36,311 bases of DNA from Flavobacterium sp. ACN6 (GCF_002304005.1 NZ_MRCQ01000022.1:1-36311), one strand, 5' to 3'. Shown: positions 25,551-34,160, numbered from the stretch's first letter. Notes: generated from the sequence alone by a model not told the origin. Numbers and translations: made by a program.

Positions 25551-25567
25551 AAATATCAATCAAAAAA

Positions 25568-26770
25568 ATGAAAGCAATTAAATATAAAATAGCAGCATTA
25601 TCAATCTGTTTGTTTTTAATTTCAAACAACGGTACTGCTCAAAAGAAAAAAACTGCAGTTCCAGCGGCGACGGCTTATTCTATTGAAGGAAATATTACGG
25701 GTCTTCAAGATGGAACAACTGTACAATTAGTTCCTGGCGCAACACATTCTTCTGAATTACCAGTTGCAGAAACAACAGTTAAGGAAGGCAAATTTGCTTT
25801 CACAGGAAAATTAAATGAACCGAGATTTTTTTATTTAGTGTTTGGAAAAAACAAGGGCTACATTAATTTAATAGCCGAAAATGCTAAAATAAAAGTTACA
25901 GCAGATGCATCAGTTTCAAATCAGGAAGATGAACGAATCAGTTTTAAAAATGAAGTTATTACAGGATCTAAATCGAATGATTATTTTAAAAAGGAAACTG
26001 CTTTTAAAGAAGAATTAAACAAAGATTACGAAGCTTATCATAAAGGTACTGAAGAACTGGCAAAATTATATTCTAAGGCGAGAACTACCGGCAATAAAAA
26101 AGTAATGGATTCTATTGCTAATACTCCAGAATGGAAAAAATTTGAAGCAGATGAAAAAGCATTCTTTGCTAAAGTAGAAAAAAGTACAACAGATGTTATA
26201 ACAAAACACAAAGCAACTTGGTGGGGACCGTTTTTTATGATAACTCAATTCAGTTATTTTACGCCCGACCAAAAACCTCTTTTTGAGCAATTTTCAGAAA
26301 CGGCTAAAAAAAGTTATTACGGACAATTGGTTGACAAAGACTTGAATCCTACATCGCTAATTGGGACAAGTGTTGCTAATTTTAATTTGAAAGATGCAGC
26401 CGGAAAAGCGTATACAGCTAAAGATATTGTGGCTGGAAAAAAATACATTCTAATTGATTTCTGGGCTTCGTGGTGCGCGCCTTGCCGCAAGGAAATTCCA
26501 AATCTTAAAACCGCTTATTCTGAATATGCAGAAAAAGGATTTGAAATTTTAAGTATCTCAATTGATAAAGATGAAAAGGCTTGGCAAAAAGCTTTAGGTC
26601 AGGAAAATATGCAGTGGCACAATCTTTTAGATGATAACAAAGTAAGTAAATCATTTAACGTAAAAACAATTCCAGCAACGTATTTAGTTGATAGTAAAGG
26701 TGTAATTATCGGCGACAATTTAAGAGGTGCAGATTTGGAAGCGAAATTAAAAGAATTATTGAAATCTTAA
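25568..26770 (+). CDS. Secreted DUF4369-thioredoxin (TlpA-like) protein 1
   Basis: A 400-residue periplasmic thiol-disulfide protein. A signal peptide (about 1-25, ending NNGTAQ) precedes an N-terminal DUF4369 beta domain (about 36-130: SIEGNITGLQDGTTVQLVPG). A helical linker with many Lys/Glu (about 135-250) leads to a TlpA/ResA-like thioredoxin domain (about 262-400). The active site is C303-A-P-C306 in DFWASWCAPCRKE, with cis-Pro in KTIPATYLVD. It would reduce disulfides in the envelope, with electrons supplied by a DsbD-type protein such as the one at 31.3 kb. It lies between susD and a paralogue, which indicates a shared role in handling the imported substrate. Confidence 0.92.
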   Translation: MKAIKYKIAALSICLFLISNNGTAQKKKTAVPAATAYSIEGNITGLQDGTTVQLVPGATHSSELPVAETTVKEGKFAFTGKLNEPRFFYLVFGKNKGYINLIAENAKIKVTADASVSNQEDERISFKNEVITGSKSNDYFKKETAFKEELNKDYEAYHKGTEELAKLYSKARTTGNKKVMDSIANTPEWKKFEADEKAFFAKVEKSTTDVITKHKATWWGPFFMITQFSYFTPDQKPLFEQFSETAKKSYYGQLVDKDLNPTSLIGTSVANFNLKDAAGKAYTAKDIVAGKKYILIDFWASWCAPCRKEIPNLKTAYSEYAEKGFEILSISIDKDEKAWQKALGQENMQWHNLLDDNKVSKSFNVKTIPATYLVDSKGVIIGDNLRGADLEAKLKELLKS

Positions 26771-26918
26771 TTTGAAATTAAAAATTGAGAATTAAAAATT
26801 AAAAAAATACGTTGAGTAGTAGGGCTCTGTTTGTTTTAATAATTGAAACGTCTTTTTTAAAGCAAGCAGATCTATGTCTCTATGTGTTCAAATAAAAAAT
26901 AACAACAAAAATTATAAC

Positions 26919-28058
26919 ATGAAAAGTACAATCTTAAAATCTGGTTTGTCTGCCTTAGCGCTGATGGCCGTGCTTTCTTCCTGTTCAAAAAAAGAAGAAG
27001 GATTTATTATTAACGGTACAATTGCCGGATTAGATAAAGGAACTGTTTATCTGGAAAATACAGATGAAAAAGGAAACAAAAAAATAGCAGATTCTGCCCA
27101 AATCAATAAAGAAGGAGCTTTTACTTTTGCGGGAAAAGTTTCAGAACCATTATTATATACCATTAAATTAAAAGGAGAAGAATATGGTGCATTTTTTCTT
27201 TTAGATAATGAAGAAATAAAAGTAGAAGCCAAAAAAGATTCTATTTTTAAGGCTAAAGTCAGCGGCGCCGCGCAAAACGATATTTACAAGTCGTACTACG
27301 ATAACGAATTCAAAAAAATACAAAAGATTGCTGGGCCAATTTATAAATTATCTGATTCTTTACAACAAAATGGTAAAGTAAAATTGACTGCTGAACAGCA
27401 AACGATGATGGATAAAAAATGGAAAGATCTTCAAACTCTGGCTGATGATTTAACCGATAAATTTATCAAAAAAAACAAAGATAAAGTTGCTGCCGCTTTA
27501 GTAATTAATGACCGAATTGTATCATACGGAACTCCAGAACAAGTAAAATCGTACTATGTTGTTTTATCTCCAGAAATACAAAAATCAGTTTACGGAAAAC
27601 AGTTAAAAGAATCAATCGATCTTAATGAGAAAACAGCTGTTGGCGTTGCTGCTCCAGAATTTTCTCAGACTGATGTAAACGGAAAAGTGGTTAAACTGTC
27701 TGATTATAAAGGGAAATATGTTTTAGTAGATTTCTGGGCAAGCTGGTGCGGTCCATGCCGAAAAGAAAATCCGAATGTAGTTTTGGCTTACAAAACGTAT
27801 CATGATAAAGGTTTTGATGTTTTGGGAGTTTCATTAGATGATAAAAAGAAACTTTGGGAAAAAGCAATTGAAAAAGACGGATTAACTTGGACACACGTTT
27901 CTGATTTAAAAGGATGGCAAAACGAAGCTGCCATCTTATACGGTGTAAAAATGGTTCCAACGAACTATTTAATTGGACCTGACGGTAAAATCTTAGCCAA
28001 AAATCTTAGAGAAGCTGAACTTCAATCGAAACTGAAAGAAATTTTTAGTAAATCATAA
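26919..28058 (+). CDS. DUF4369-thioredoxin (TlpA-like) lipoprotein 2
   Basis: A longer frame opens at 26874, but the ATG at 26919 gives a proper lipoprotein signal (MKSTILKSGLSALALMAVLS, lipid cysteine C22) and is preferred; the product has 379 residues. The layout copies the preceding protein: DUF4369 (about 28-120: INGTIAGLDKGTVYLENT), helical linker, then a thioredoxin domain (about 240-379) with C277-G-P-C280 in DFWASWCGPCRKEN and MVPTNYLIG carrying the cis-Pro. The two paralogues differ in anchoring (lipidated against soluble) and in the active-site dipeptide (GP here, AP upstream), which suggests different redox partners. A 148-bp gap with AT-rich repeats separates them. Confidence 0.92.
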   Translation: MKSTILKSGLSALALMAVLSSCSKKEEGFIINGTIAGLDKGTVYLENTDEKGNKKIADSAQINKEGAFTFAGKVSEPLLYTIKLKGEEYGAFFLLDNEEIKVEAKKDSIFKAKVSGAAQNDIYKSYYDNEFKKIQKIAGPIYKLSDSLQQNGKVKLTAEQQTMMDKKWKDLQTLADDLTDKFIKKNKDKVAAALVINDRIVSYGTPEQVKSYYVVLSPEIQKSVYGKQLKESIDLNEKTAVGVAAPEFSQTDVNGKVVKLSDYKGKYVLVDFWASWCGPCRKENPNVVLAYKTYHDKGFDVLGVSLDDKKKLWEKAIEKDGLTWTHVSDLKGWQNEAAILYGVKMVPTNYLIGPDGKILAKNLREAELQSKLKEIFSKS

Positions 28059-28065
28059 TTATTTA

Positions 28066-28190
28066 GTCACAGTATTCAGTCTCAGTCTCAGTCTCAGTAT
28101 TCAGTATTCAGTCTCAGTTTCGGTCTCAACAAAACTGAGACTGAATACTGAATACTGTGACTGAAAACTAAAAAAGCGACTGAAAACTAA
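28066..28190. repeat. Composite CAGTCT/CAGTATT repeat with long inverted repeat
   Basis: Runs of CAGTCT and CAGTATT units (28070-28120) are followed by their reverse complement (28130-28162), giving a stem of about 25 bp, then two copies of GACTGAAAACTAAAA (28159-28173 and 28178-28192). The same end sequences, CAGTATTCAGTCTCAG and GACTGAAAACTAAAA, bound the repeat after the M16 gene. It fills the gap between the second thioredoxin-like gene and the peptidase gene. Confidence 0.85.
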
Positions 28191-28212
28191 AAAAAAATCT
28201 CAATTAAAAAAA

Positions 28213-31002
28213 ATGAAAAAATACATCTTTCTGGGCTATTGCTCCTTAGCATTCTGTACGCTGATTTCAGCGCAGAATAAATCGGTTAACTTTAAGAAAG
28301 TAAAAGAGTTAGGCGGGATAGAGGAATATTTATATCAGCCAAACGGTATGAATGTACTTCTTTTGCAGGACAATGCTTCTCCTGTTGCCACTGTACAAAT
28401 TGTATATCGTGTAGGTTCCAAACATGAAGTTTTGGGAAACACAGGATCTACGCATCTTTTAGAACATTTAATGTTTAAAGGAACTCCGACTTTCAACAAA
28501 AAAAATGGAAATACAATTACAGATGTACTCCAGAATACGGGAGCACAGTTAAATGCAACTACTTGGTACGATCGTACAAATTATTTTGAAACACTGCCTA
28601 GCGATAAAATCGAACTTGCAATTCAGATCGAAGCCGACAGAATGCGTAATTCTCTTTTGACAAAAGAAGATAAAGAGGCAGAAATGACGGTTGTTCGTAA
28701 CGAATTTGAAAGAGGCGAAAACAACCCGAATGCGTTACTAGATAAAGAAATATGGGCTTCGGCTTACATCGCGCATCCGTATCATCATTCCACAATTGGG
28801 TGGAAATCTGATATTGAAAAAGCACCAATCGAAGTATTGAAAAATTTCTACAATACCTATTATTGGCCGGATAACGCTACTTTGACTATTATTGGCGATT
28901 TCAAAAAAGAAAATGTTTTTGAATTGATCGAAAAGTATTTTGGCCAAATTACAAAAGCGCCAAAAGAAATGCCTCAGCCTTATACAGAAGAGCCTCAGCA
29001 ATATGGTGCACGTAAAATTATAGTTAGAAAACCGGGTGAACTTGGCGTTGTAAACAAAGCGTACAAAATTCCGGGAGCTTTAAATGAAGATCTTCCGGCG
29101 CTGAACATTTTGGCTCAAATTATTGGATCAGGACCTTCGGCGATTTTGAGTAAAACTTTTGTAGACACTCGTTTAGGAATTTACGCAAGCGCACGCGCAA
29201 CTAATTTTAAAGAAGTTGGACTTTTTACTATTAGTGTTGGTTTTCCAGTCACTTCAAAACATGAAGATATCGATGCAAAAATCAGCGAAGTTGTGGCTAA
29301 AATTCAAAAAGAAGGTGTAACACAGGATGAGGTAAATAGAGTTGTGGCAAAAATTAGTGCACAGACTATTTTAGCTAGAGATGGATCTGGGGTAATTGCA
29401 TCGGCATTAAACGAAGCAATTGCTTCTGGCGACTGGACAGATTATATTACGGGTGTTGACAGACTGAAAAAAGTAACTCCTGCAGATGTGCTTCACGTTG
29501 CACAGAAATACTTGGTAGAAGATCAAAGTACAACAGGATATTTTATTCCGAAGCAATCTGGTTCTCAAAATGCCACTGCTGCAAATGCGACTAAATTCAC
29601 CGAACAAAATGGTCCGTTTTATTATAGACATCCAGAAAATGAACAGGGTCACGAAGAAAGCGCTGCTAGTTCATCTTTAATAAAAAATACATCAGAAGAA
29701 ATAACTTCTGCAGAAAGTTTAATCGAAAAATCAGCATCAGCATTCAAAAGAGAAAAAGTATCTGGAATTGATGTTGTTTCGGTAAAAACTTCAGCAAAAG
29801 ATTTTGTTACCGTTGCTGCGAGTATTTCGCTCGGAAATTATGCAAGCGAAACTAAAAACGATGTTATTCCGGCTTTAACAGCGTCAATGTTATCCAAAGG
29901 AACAACGCTAAACGACAAATTTAAATTTTCAGAAAAACTGCAGAAATTAGGCGTTTCTTTAAATGTTAATGCTTCAACTTTCAAAATAAATATTGGATTC
30001 AAATGTTTGAAAAAAGATCTAGATCAGGTAATTGCTTTATTGGCAGAAGAATTGAGAAATCCGTTGTTTGATGTAAAAGAATTTGAAAATTTAAAACAGC
30101 AGTTTATTGGAAACACGCAGCAGAGTTTAAATGATCCTGGGGAAAGGGGAGATATTGCGTTGTCTCAGGCTATTTATCCAAAAACAAATCCAAATTACAG
30201 TTTAAGTGTTGAAGATAATATTGCCAATATTAAAAATGCAGCATTAGATGAGGTTAAAGCTTTCCACAAAAAATATTTTGGAACAGCATCAATGCGTCTG
30301 GTAATTGTAGGAGATACCGATGGAGCGAACTTAAATGCTTCATTAAAAAAATCATTTAAAAACTGGAATGGCGGTGTTACAGAAAAACTAAAATTTGAAG
30401 AAGCTTCAAAATCTGGTGCAAAAACAGAAGTAATTACGATTCCAGAAAAACCAAGTGCAGAATTATACATCGGTCAGTTTACAGGCTTAAAAAGAGCCGA
30501 CGCCGATTATATTCCGTTTTTTATTGGAAATTATACTTTAGGAGCTGGTTTCGCTGGACGTTTAATGCAGACTGTTCGTGATAATGACGGTTTAACCTAT
30601 AGTATTTCATCTGGTTTAGGCGGTAATATAGAAACAGGCGGTTATTGGTTTGTAAATGCATCTTTCAATCCGGGATTATTTCAAAAAGGTCTAGACGCTA
30701 CAATGGTTCAGGTGGATAAATGGGTAAAAGAAGGAATTACGGCTGCCGAATTAGAGAACAAGAAAACCAATTTAATCGGAAGTTTTAAAGTGGGAATGTC
30801 AACTACAAGCGGAATGGCGAGAACCATTTTGAGTTTTATAGAAAGAGGTTTAGAACCAAATTACATTGACCAATATCCAAAAGATATCGAAAAAGCAACT
30901 TTACAGCAGGTAAATGATGCGATTAAGAAATACATTCAATTGGATAAAATGATTGTTGTAAAATCTGGCTCTCTAGATCAAAATGGAGCACCGTTGAAAT
31001 AG
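28213..31002 (+). CDS. Secreted M16 family zinc metallopeptidase (two-domain pitrilysin type)
   Basis: A 929-residue peptidase with a signal peptide (about 1-20, ending CTLISAQ), so periplasmic. The inverted zinc motif HxxEH is intact: H81, E84, H85 in GSTHLLEHLMFKG, with third ligand E164 in VVRNEFERG. The first M16 half covers about 40-450; an inactive M16C-type second half covers about 500-920 and includes GLTYSISSGLGG and FVNASFNPGLF. Enzymes of this build enclose and cleave unfolded peptides of limited size. Downstream of susCD and two thioredoxin-like genes, it is the obvious processing enzyme for an imported peptide or protein. It ends at a terminator in front of the dsbD-like gene. 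Confidence 0.93.
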   Translation: MKKYIFLGYCSLAFCTLISAQNKSVNFKKVKELGGIEEYLYQPNGMNVLLLQDNASPVATVQIVYRVGSKHEVLGNTGSTHLLEHLMFKGTPTFNKKNGNTITDVLQNTGAQLNATTWYDRTNYFETLPSDKIELAIQIEADRMRNSLLTKEDKEAEMTVVRNEFERGENNPNALLDKEIWASAYIAHPYHHSTIGWKSDIEKAPIEVLKNFYNTYYWPDNATLTIIGDFKKENVFELIEKYFGQITKAPKEMPQPYTEEPQQYGARKIIVRKPGELGVVNKAYKIPGALNEDLPALNILAQIIGSGPSAILSKTFVDTRLGIYASARATNFKEVGLFTISVGFPVTSKHEDIDAKISEVVAKIQKEGVTQDEVNRVVAKISAQTILARDGSGVIASALNEAIASGDWTDYITGVDRLKKVTPADVLHVAQKYLVEDQSTTGYFIPKQSGSQNATAANATKFTEQNGPFYYRHPENEQGHEESAASSSLIKNTSEEITSAESLIEKSASAFKREKVSGIDVVSVKTSAKDFVTVAASISLGNYASETKNDVIPALTASMLSKGTTLNDKFKFSEKLQKLGVSLNVNASTFKINIGFKCLKKDLDQVIALLAEELRNPLFDVKEFENLKQQFIGNTQQSLNDPGERGDIALSQAIYPKTNPNYSLSVEDNIANIKNAALDEVKAFHKKYFGTASMRLVIVGDTDGANLNASLKKSFKNWNGGVTEKLKFEEASKSGAKTEVITIPEKPSAELYIGQFTGLKRADADYIPFFIGNYTLGAGFAGRLMQTVRDNDGLTYSISSGLGGNIETGGYWFVNASFNPGLFQKGLDATMVQVDKWVKEGITAAELENKKTNLIGSFKVGMSTTSGMARTILSFIERGLEPNYIDQYPKDIEKATLQQVNDAIKKYIQLDKMIVVKSGSLDQNGAPLK

Positions 31003-31070
31003 TTTTCAGTATTCAGTCTCAGCTAGGAAGCCAACTTTGTCAAAGTTTTAAACTTTGACAAAGTTATACT
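31003..31070. repeat. Repeat element 3' of the M16 gene, left part with perfect hairpin
   Basis: CAGTATTCAGTCTCAG (31008-31023) repeats the element upstream of the peptidase gene. Then AACTTTGTCAAAGTTT (31033-31048) and its exact reverse complement (31050-31065) form a 16-bp stem with a 1-nt centre. Confidence 0.85.
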
Positions 31071-31190
31071 CTGCGACTGCGACTGCGACTGCGACTGCGA
31101 CTGCGACTGCGACTGCGACTGCGACTGCGACTGCGACTGCGACTGCGACTGCGACTGCGACTGCGACTGCGACTGCGACTGCGACTGCGA
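31071..31190. repeat. Hexanucleotide tandem array (CTGCGA)20
   Basis: Exactly 120 bp made of 20 uninterrupted copies of CTGCGA, followed by CTGAAAACTAAAA. Perfect identity of all copies implies recent expansion or active slippage. Noncoding: it lies between the peptidase gene and the terminator ahead of the dsbD-like gene. Confidence 0.97.
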
Positions 31191-31280
31191 CTGAAAACTA
31201 AAACCAACAATTTTTAATAGTCGTCTTTCATTACTTCATTTTAGAATCTGAATTAGTAAGCCATTTTCTATGAAAGACCA

Positions 31281-31310
31281 AAAGAGCTGTCTGCCAACAG
31301 CTCTTTTTTT
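31281..31310 (+). terminator. Rho-independent terminator ahead of the dsbD-like gene
   Basis: AAAGAGCTGT (31281-31290) pairs with ACAGCTCTTT (31297-31306), followed by T. It overlaps the upstream end of the longest dsbD reading frame, one reason to prefer the later ATG at 31330. Confidence 0.9.
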
Positions 31311-31329
31311 TAATCCGAAACCAAAAACG

Positions 31330-33333
31330 ATGAAAAATATCCTAATTACATTACTGTTATTTCTTTCAGGAAGTATGTCTGCACAAATGTACAATCCTGT
31401 AAAGTGGTCAACATCAGTAGAAAAAATAGCAGACAAAGAATATGTTTTAAAAGCTCAGGCGGTTATACAATCCGGCTGGCATTTATACGGACAATATATT
31501 GAAGAAGGCGGGCCTTCGAGAACTGCTTTCACTTTCAAAAATACCAATAAAAATTTTCAGCTTATCGGAAAAACAACAGAAGAAAAAGGGCATGAAGTAG
31601 TAGACAAAATCTTCGACATGAAAATTAAATATTTTGAAGATAAAGCACTGTTTACGCAGAAGATCAAATTTACTTCAGATCAAATTTCGAATGTTGCAGG
31701 CGAAGTTGAATTTATGGTTTGCGATGACAGCAATTGTTTACCGCCAACATCAGAAGAATTATCCTTTAAAATTCCGAAAGACAATAAATTAACTGTTGCA
31801 GAAAGTACAGTTGTAAAAGAAGATTCAGTAATTAAAGAAGAAAAAACGATTGTAAAGGCAGAAGAAAAAACTCCAAAAGTACTAGTTGATTCTCAAAAGA
31901 AAAATGAATCAAGAGGTTTGTTAAATATTTTTATTATTGCTTTTTTATCTGGTTTTGCGGCCTTATTAACGCCTTGTGTTTTTCCGATGATTCCCATGAC
32001 GGTAAGTTATTTTACCAAACAAAGTAAAACGAAAGCAGCCGGAATTAGAAACGCCCTGATTTACGGAATTTCAATCGTAATTATTTATGTTTTATTAGGT
32101 TCAATTGTAACGGCAATTTTTGGTGCCGATTCTTTAAATGCGCTTTCAACAAATGTATGGTTCAACTTGATTTTCTTTATTTTATTGGTTGTTTTTGCCT
32201 GTTCATTTTTAGGAGCTTTCGAAATTATGCTTCCAAATGCATTAGCGAATAAAGTCGATTCGCAGGCCGATAGAGGAGGGCTGATTGGAATTTTCTTTAT
32301 GGCTTTGGCTTTAGCAATTGTATCATTTTCATGCACGGGTCCGATTGTTGGAACATTATTAGTTGAAGCAGCTTCAAAAGGCGGAATTGCCCCAATTGTT
32401 GGGATGTTAGGTTTCTCTATCGCAATTGCGTTACCGTTTTCATTATTTGCAGCATTTCCAGGCTGGTTAAATGCGCTGCCAAAATCGGGCGGATGGTTGA
32501 ATACAGTGAAAGTAGTTTTGGGATTTTTGGAATTGGCTCTTGCTTTTAAATTTTTATCCAATGCCGATTTAGTACTGCAGTTACATTGGTTAGAAAGAGA
32601 AGTTTTTCTTGCGATTTGGATTGCCGTTTTTGGAATGTTAGCTTTTTATTTATTTGGAAAAATTACTTTACCTCATGATTCGCCGCTAAATCATATTTCA
32701 GTTGGAAGATTAGGTTTCGGATTAATCGTTCTAAGTTTTACAATTTATCTAATTCCCGGACTCTGGGGCGCGCCATTAAAGTTAATCAGCGGATTTCCAC
32801 CGCCGATGCAGTACAGCGAATCTCCAAACGGACTAGGGGTTTTGGGTAATTCCGAATTAAAAATAACAGGCTCACTGCCAGAAGGAGCAGAGCATGGACC
32901 GCAGAATATAATCACATTCCATGATTATGATAAAGGAATGGAATTTGCCAAAAAAGCGGGAAAACCAGTTTTGCTAGATTTTACCGGATATGCTTGTGTA
33001 AACTGTAGAAAAATGGAAGAATTGGTTTGGTCAGATCCGAAAGTGCTGGGAATTCTGAATAACGATGTCGTTTTGATTTCCTTGTATGTGGACGACAAAA
33101 AAGAACTGCCGGAAAATGAGCAATATGTTTCCGAAACCACAGGAAAAAAAATTAAAACAATCGGCAACAAATGGAGCGATTTACAAATCAAGACTTACAA
33201 GGCAAATGCACAGCCGTTTTATGTAATTGTAGATCATAATAGTGAAAGTTTGGCTGAGCCATCGGCTTATAATCCTGATATTGAAGAATATTACGCTTGG
33301 CTTCAAAGCGGGATTCAGAAATTTAAAAAATAA
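31330..33333 (+). CDS. dsbD: DsbD-like transmembrane thiol:disulfide interchange protein
   Basis: The frame opens at 31270, but ATG 31330 starts a good signal peptide (MKNILITLLLFLSGSMSAQ) and avoids the terminator hairpin; the product has 667 residues. An N-terminal periplasmic DsbD-alpha-like domain carries C131 and C136 (CDDSNC). A polytopic membrane core follows with the redox cysteines C216 (LLTPCVFPMIP) and C335 (SFSCTGPIVGTLL). The C-terminal thioredoxin domain has C556-V-N-C559 (FTGYACVNCRKMEE). It passes electrons from cytoplasmic thioredoxin to the envelope and could feed the two TlpA-like proteins upstream. The linker between alpha and membrane domains is Lys/Glu-rich. Family call is firm; partner assignment is contextual. 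Confidence 0.93.
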   Translation: MKNILITLLLFLSGSMSAQMYNPVKWSTSVEKIADKEYVLKAQAVIQSGWHLYGQYIEEGGPSRTAFTFKNTNKNFQLIGKTTEEKGHEVVDKIFDMKIKYFEDKALFTQKIKFTSDQISNVAGEVEFMVCDDSNCLPPTSEELSFKIPKDNKLTVAESTVVKEDSVIKEEKTIVKAEEKTPKVLVDSQKKNESRGLLNIFIIAFLSGFAALLTPCVFPMIPMTVSYFTKQSKTKAAGIRNALIYGISIVIIYVLLGSIVTAIFGADSLNALSTNVWFNLIFFILLVVFACSFLGAFEIMLPNALANKVDSQADRGGLIGIFFMALALAIVSFSCTGPIVGTLLVEAASKGGIAPIVGMLGFSIAIALPFSLFAAFPGWLNALPKSGGWLNTVKVVLGFLELALAFKFLSNADLVLQLHWLEREVFLAIWIAVFGMLAFYLFGKITLPHDSPLNHISVGRLGFGLIVLSFTIYLIPGLWGAPLKLISGFPPPMQYSESPNGLGVLGNSELKITGSLPEGAEHGPQNIITFHDYDKGMEFAKKAGKPVLLDFTGYACVNCRKMEELVWSDPKVLGILNNDVVLISLYVDDKKELPENEQYVSETTGKKIKTIGNKWSDLQIKTYKANAQPFYVIVDHNSESLAEPSAYNPDIEEYYAWLQSGIQKFKK

Positions 33334-33350
33334 TATTATTGCTATAAAAG

Positions 33351-33383
33351 AAGCTCCAAAATTTGATTTTTGGAGCTTTTTTT
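33351..33383 (+). terminator. Rho-independent terminator after dsbD
   Basis: AAGCTCCAAAA (33351-33361) pairs with TTTTGGAGCTT (33368-33378), followed by a T run. Confidence 0.9.
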
Positions 33384-33411
33384 CAAACGGATAATTTGTG
33401 TTTAATTAATT

Positions 33412-33774
33412 CTATTTTTCCATATGATATTTAGGATCAATGGCTAACAATAATTTTTTAAAGAGCTGGATCAAACGACTTCTTATAGAGTTGAGAATAA
33501 GTGTTATGGCATCAAAGTTTTCTACTTCTTTTTTTGTTTTGATTGCTATAATATTGCTGATTATCGAGATTCCGTCGCTTACAATTAGTAAATTCATCAC
33601 TGCTGTTACAAACCAATTAAAGTTGTAATTAAGTCCTTTGCTCATTAAGGCCAAAGCAGTTGGAATTAATAAGACAGCTAGCTTTGAAACAAAACCTACC
33701 GCTAATTTTTTGAAAGTAAAACGATTGTTTAATACTATAGTTTTAATAACCCCCAAAAAAGTATCCATTATCAT
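33412..33774 (-). CDS. Phage holin family-like small membrane protein
   Basis: A 120-residue protein with a hydrophobic segment at about 23-43 (KKLAVGFVSKLAVLLIPTAL), a second at about 52-76 (FNWFVTAVMNLLIVSDGISIISN), and a charged C-terminal tail. The pattern of SDGISIISN followed by NSIRSRLIQLFKK resembles the holin_4/TcdE-type family, in which an E/D-G-I-S-I-L-E-N-like segment precedes a basic helix. No endolysin or phage structural gene is visible near it. Its start codon overlaps the start of the next gene on the other strand, which leaves no room for a promoter between them; M3 (33768) is a possible start. Function as a true holin is uncertain. Confidence 0.6.
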   Translation of the reverse strand: MIMDTFLGVIKTIVLNNRFTFKKLAVGFVSKLAVLLIPTALALMSKGLNYNFNWFVTAVMNLLIVSDGISIISNIIAIKTKKEVENFDAITLILNSIRSRLIQLFKKLLLAIDPKYHMEK

Positions 33775-34160
33775 TGGACTATACTATAAAAAAAACAGCT
33801 CCAATTAGTGGTAATGTTAATCTTAAATCATATTTAGAATTGGATGAATTTACTCCTTCAAATACTACCTTTTTTGATGTGAAAGAAATAAAGAATATTT
33901 TGTTTTCCAAAAGTCATTCTGAAGAAGTATATAATTTTTTTAATGAATCAGTGGATCACTATATTAAAGAGGGAAAAGGTTTTAATGTTTTAGGAAAAGT
34001 TTCAAATAAAGATAAGTTACTTCTACTTTGTTTGAGCGAGACAGAACAATTTGCGGTGATATTCATAATGAACAAAAATAACGAAATCATAGATTCAAAA
34101 TTTATTATTGTTGGTGATCCAGCAATTAATGAAAGTATATTTGATTTTGTGGAAGATTAA
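33774..34160 (+). CDS. Hypothetical small soluble protein
   Basis: A 128-residue, acidic, Lys/Glu-rich protein without signal peptide or membrane segment. The only available start is a TTG that overlaps the start codon of the divergent holin-like gene; the frame is closed upstream by a stop at 33747, so the true 5' end is uncertain and may be lost. The C-terminal part alternates hydrophobic strands and turns (KLLLLCLSETEQFAVIFIM, then IDSKFIIVGDP), as in small alpha/beta proteins. Size and setting would suit an immunity protein, but I recognise no family and assign no function. Confidence 0.5.
   Translation: MDYTIKKTAPISGNVNLKSYLELDEFTPSNTTFFDVKEIKNILFSKSHSEEVYNFFNESVDHYIKEGKGFNVLGKVSNKDKLLLLCLSETEQFAVIFIMNKNNEIIDSKFIIVGDPAINESIFDFVED

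Noticed and set aside
31071..31190. CTGCGA array as a possible CRISPR array
   Set aside because: The units are 6 bp with no spacers; it is a simple tandem repeat. No cas gene is present.
31236..31436. 66-residue frame on the - strand over the dsbD start
   Set aside because: Shadow of the dsbD 5' end and the terminator hairpin at 31281-31310.
32085..32561. 158-residue frame on the - strand inside dsbD
   Set aside because: Antisense to the DsbD membrane core, which is clearly conserved in the + frame; long antisense frames arise easily here.
33440..33628. 62-residue + frame opposite the holin-like gene
   Set aside because: Its hydrophobic character mirrors the holin-like protein on the other strand, which has the better membrane topology and family resemblance.
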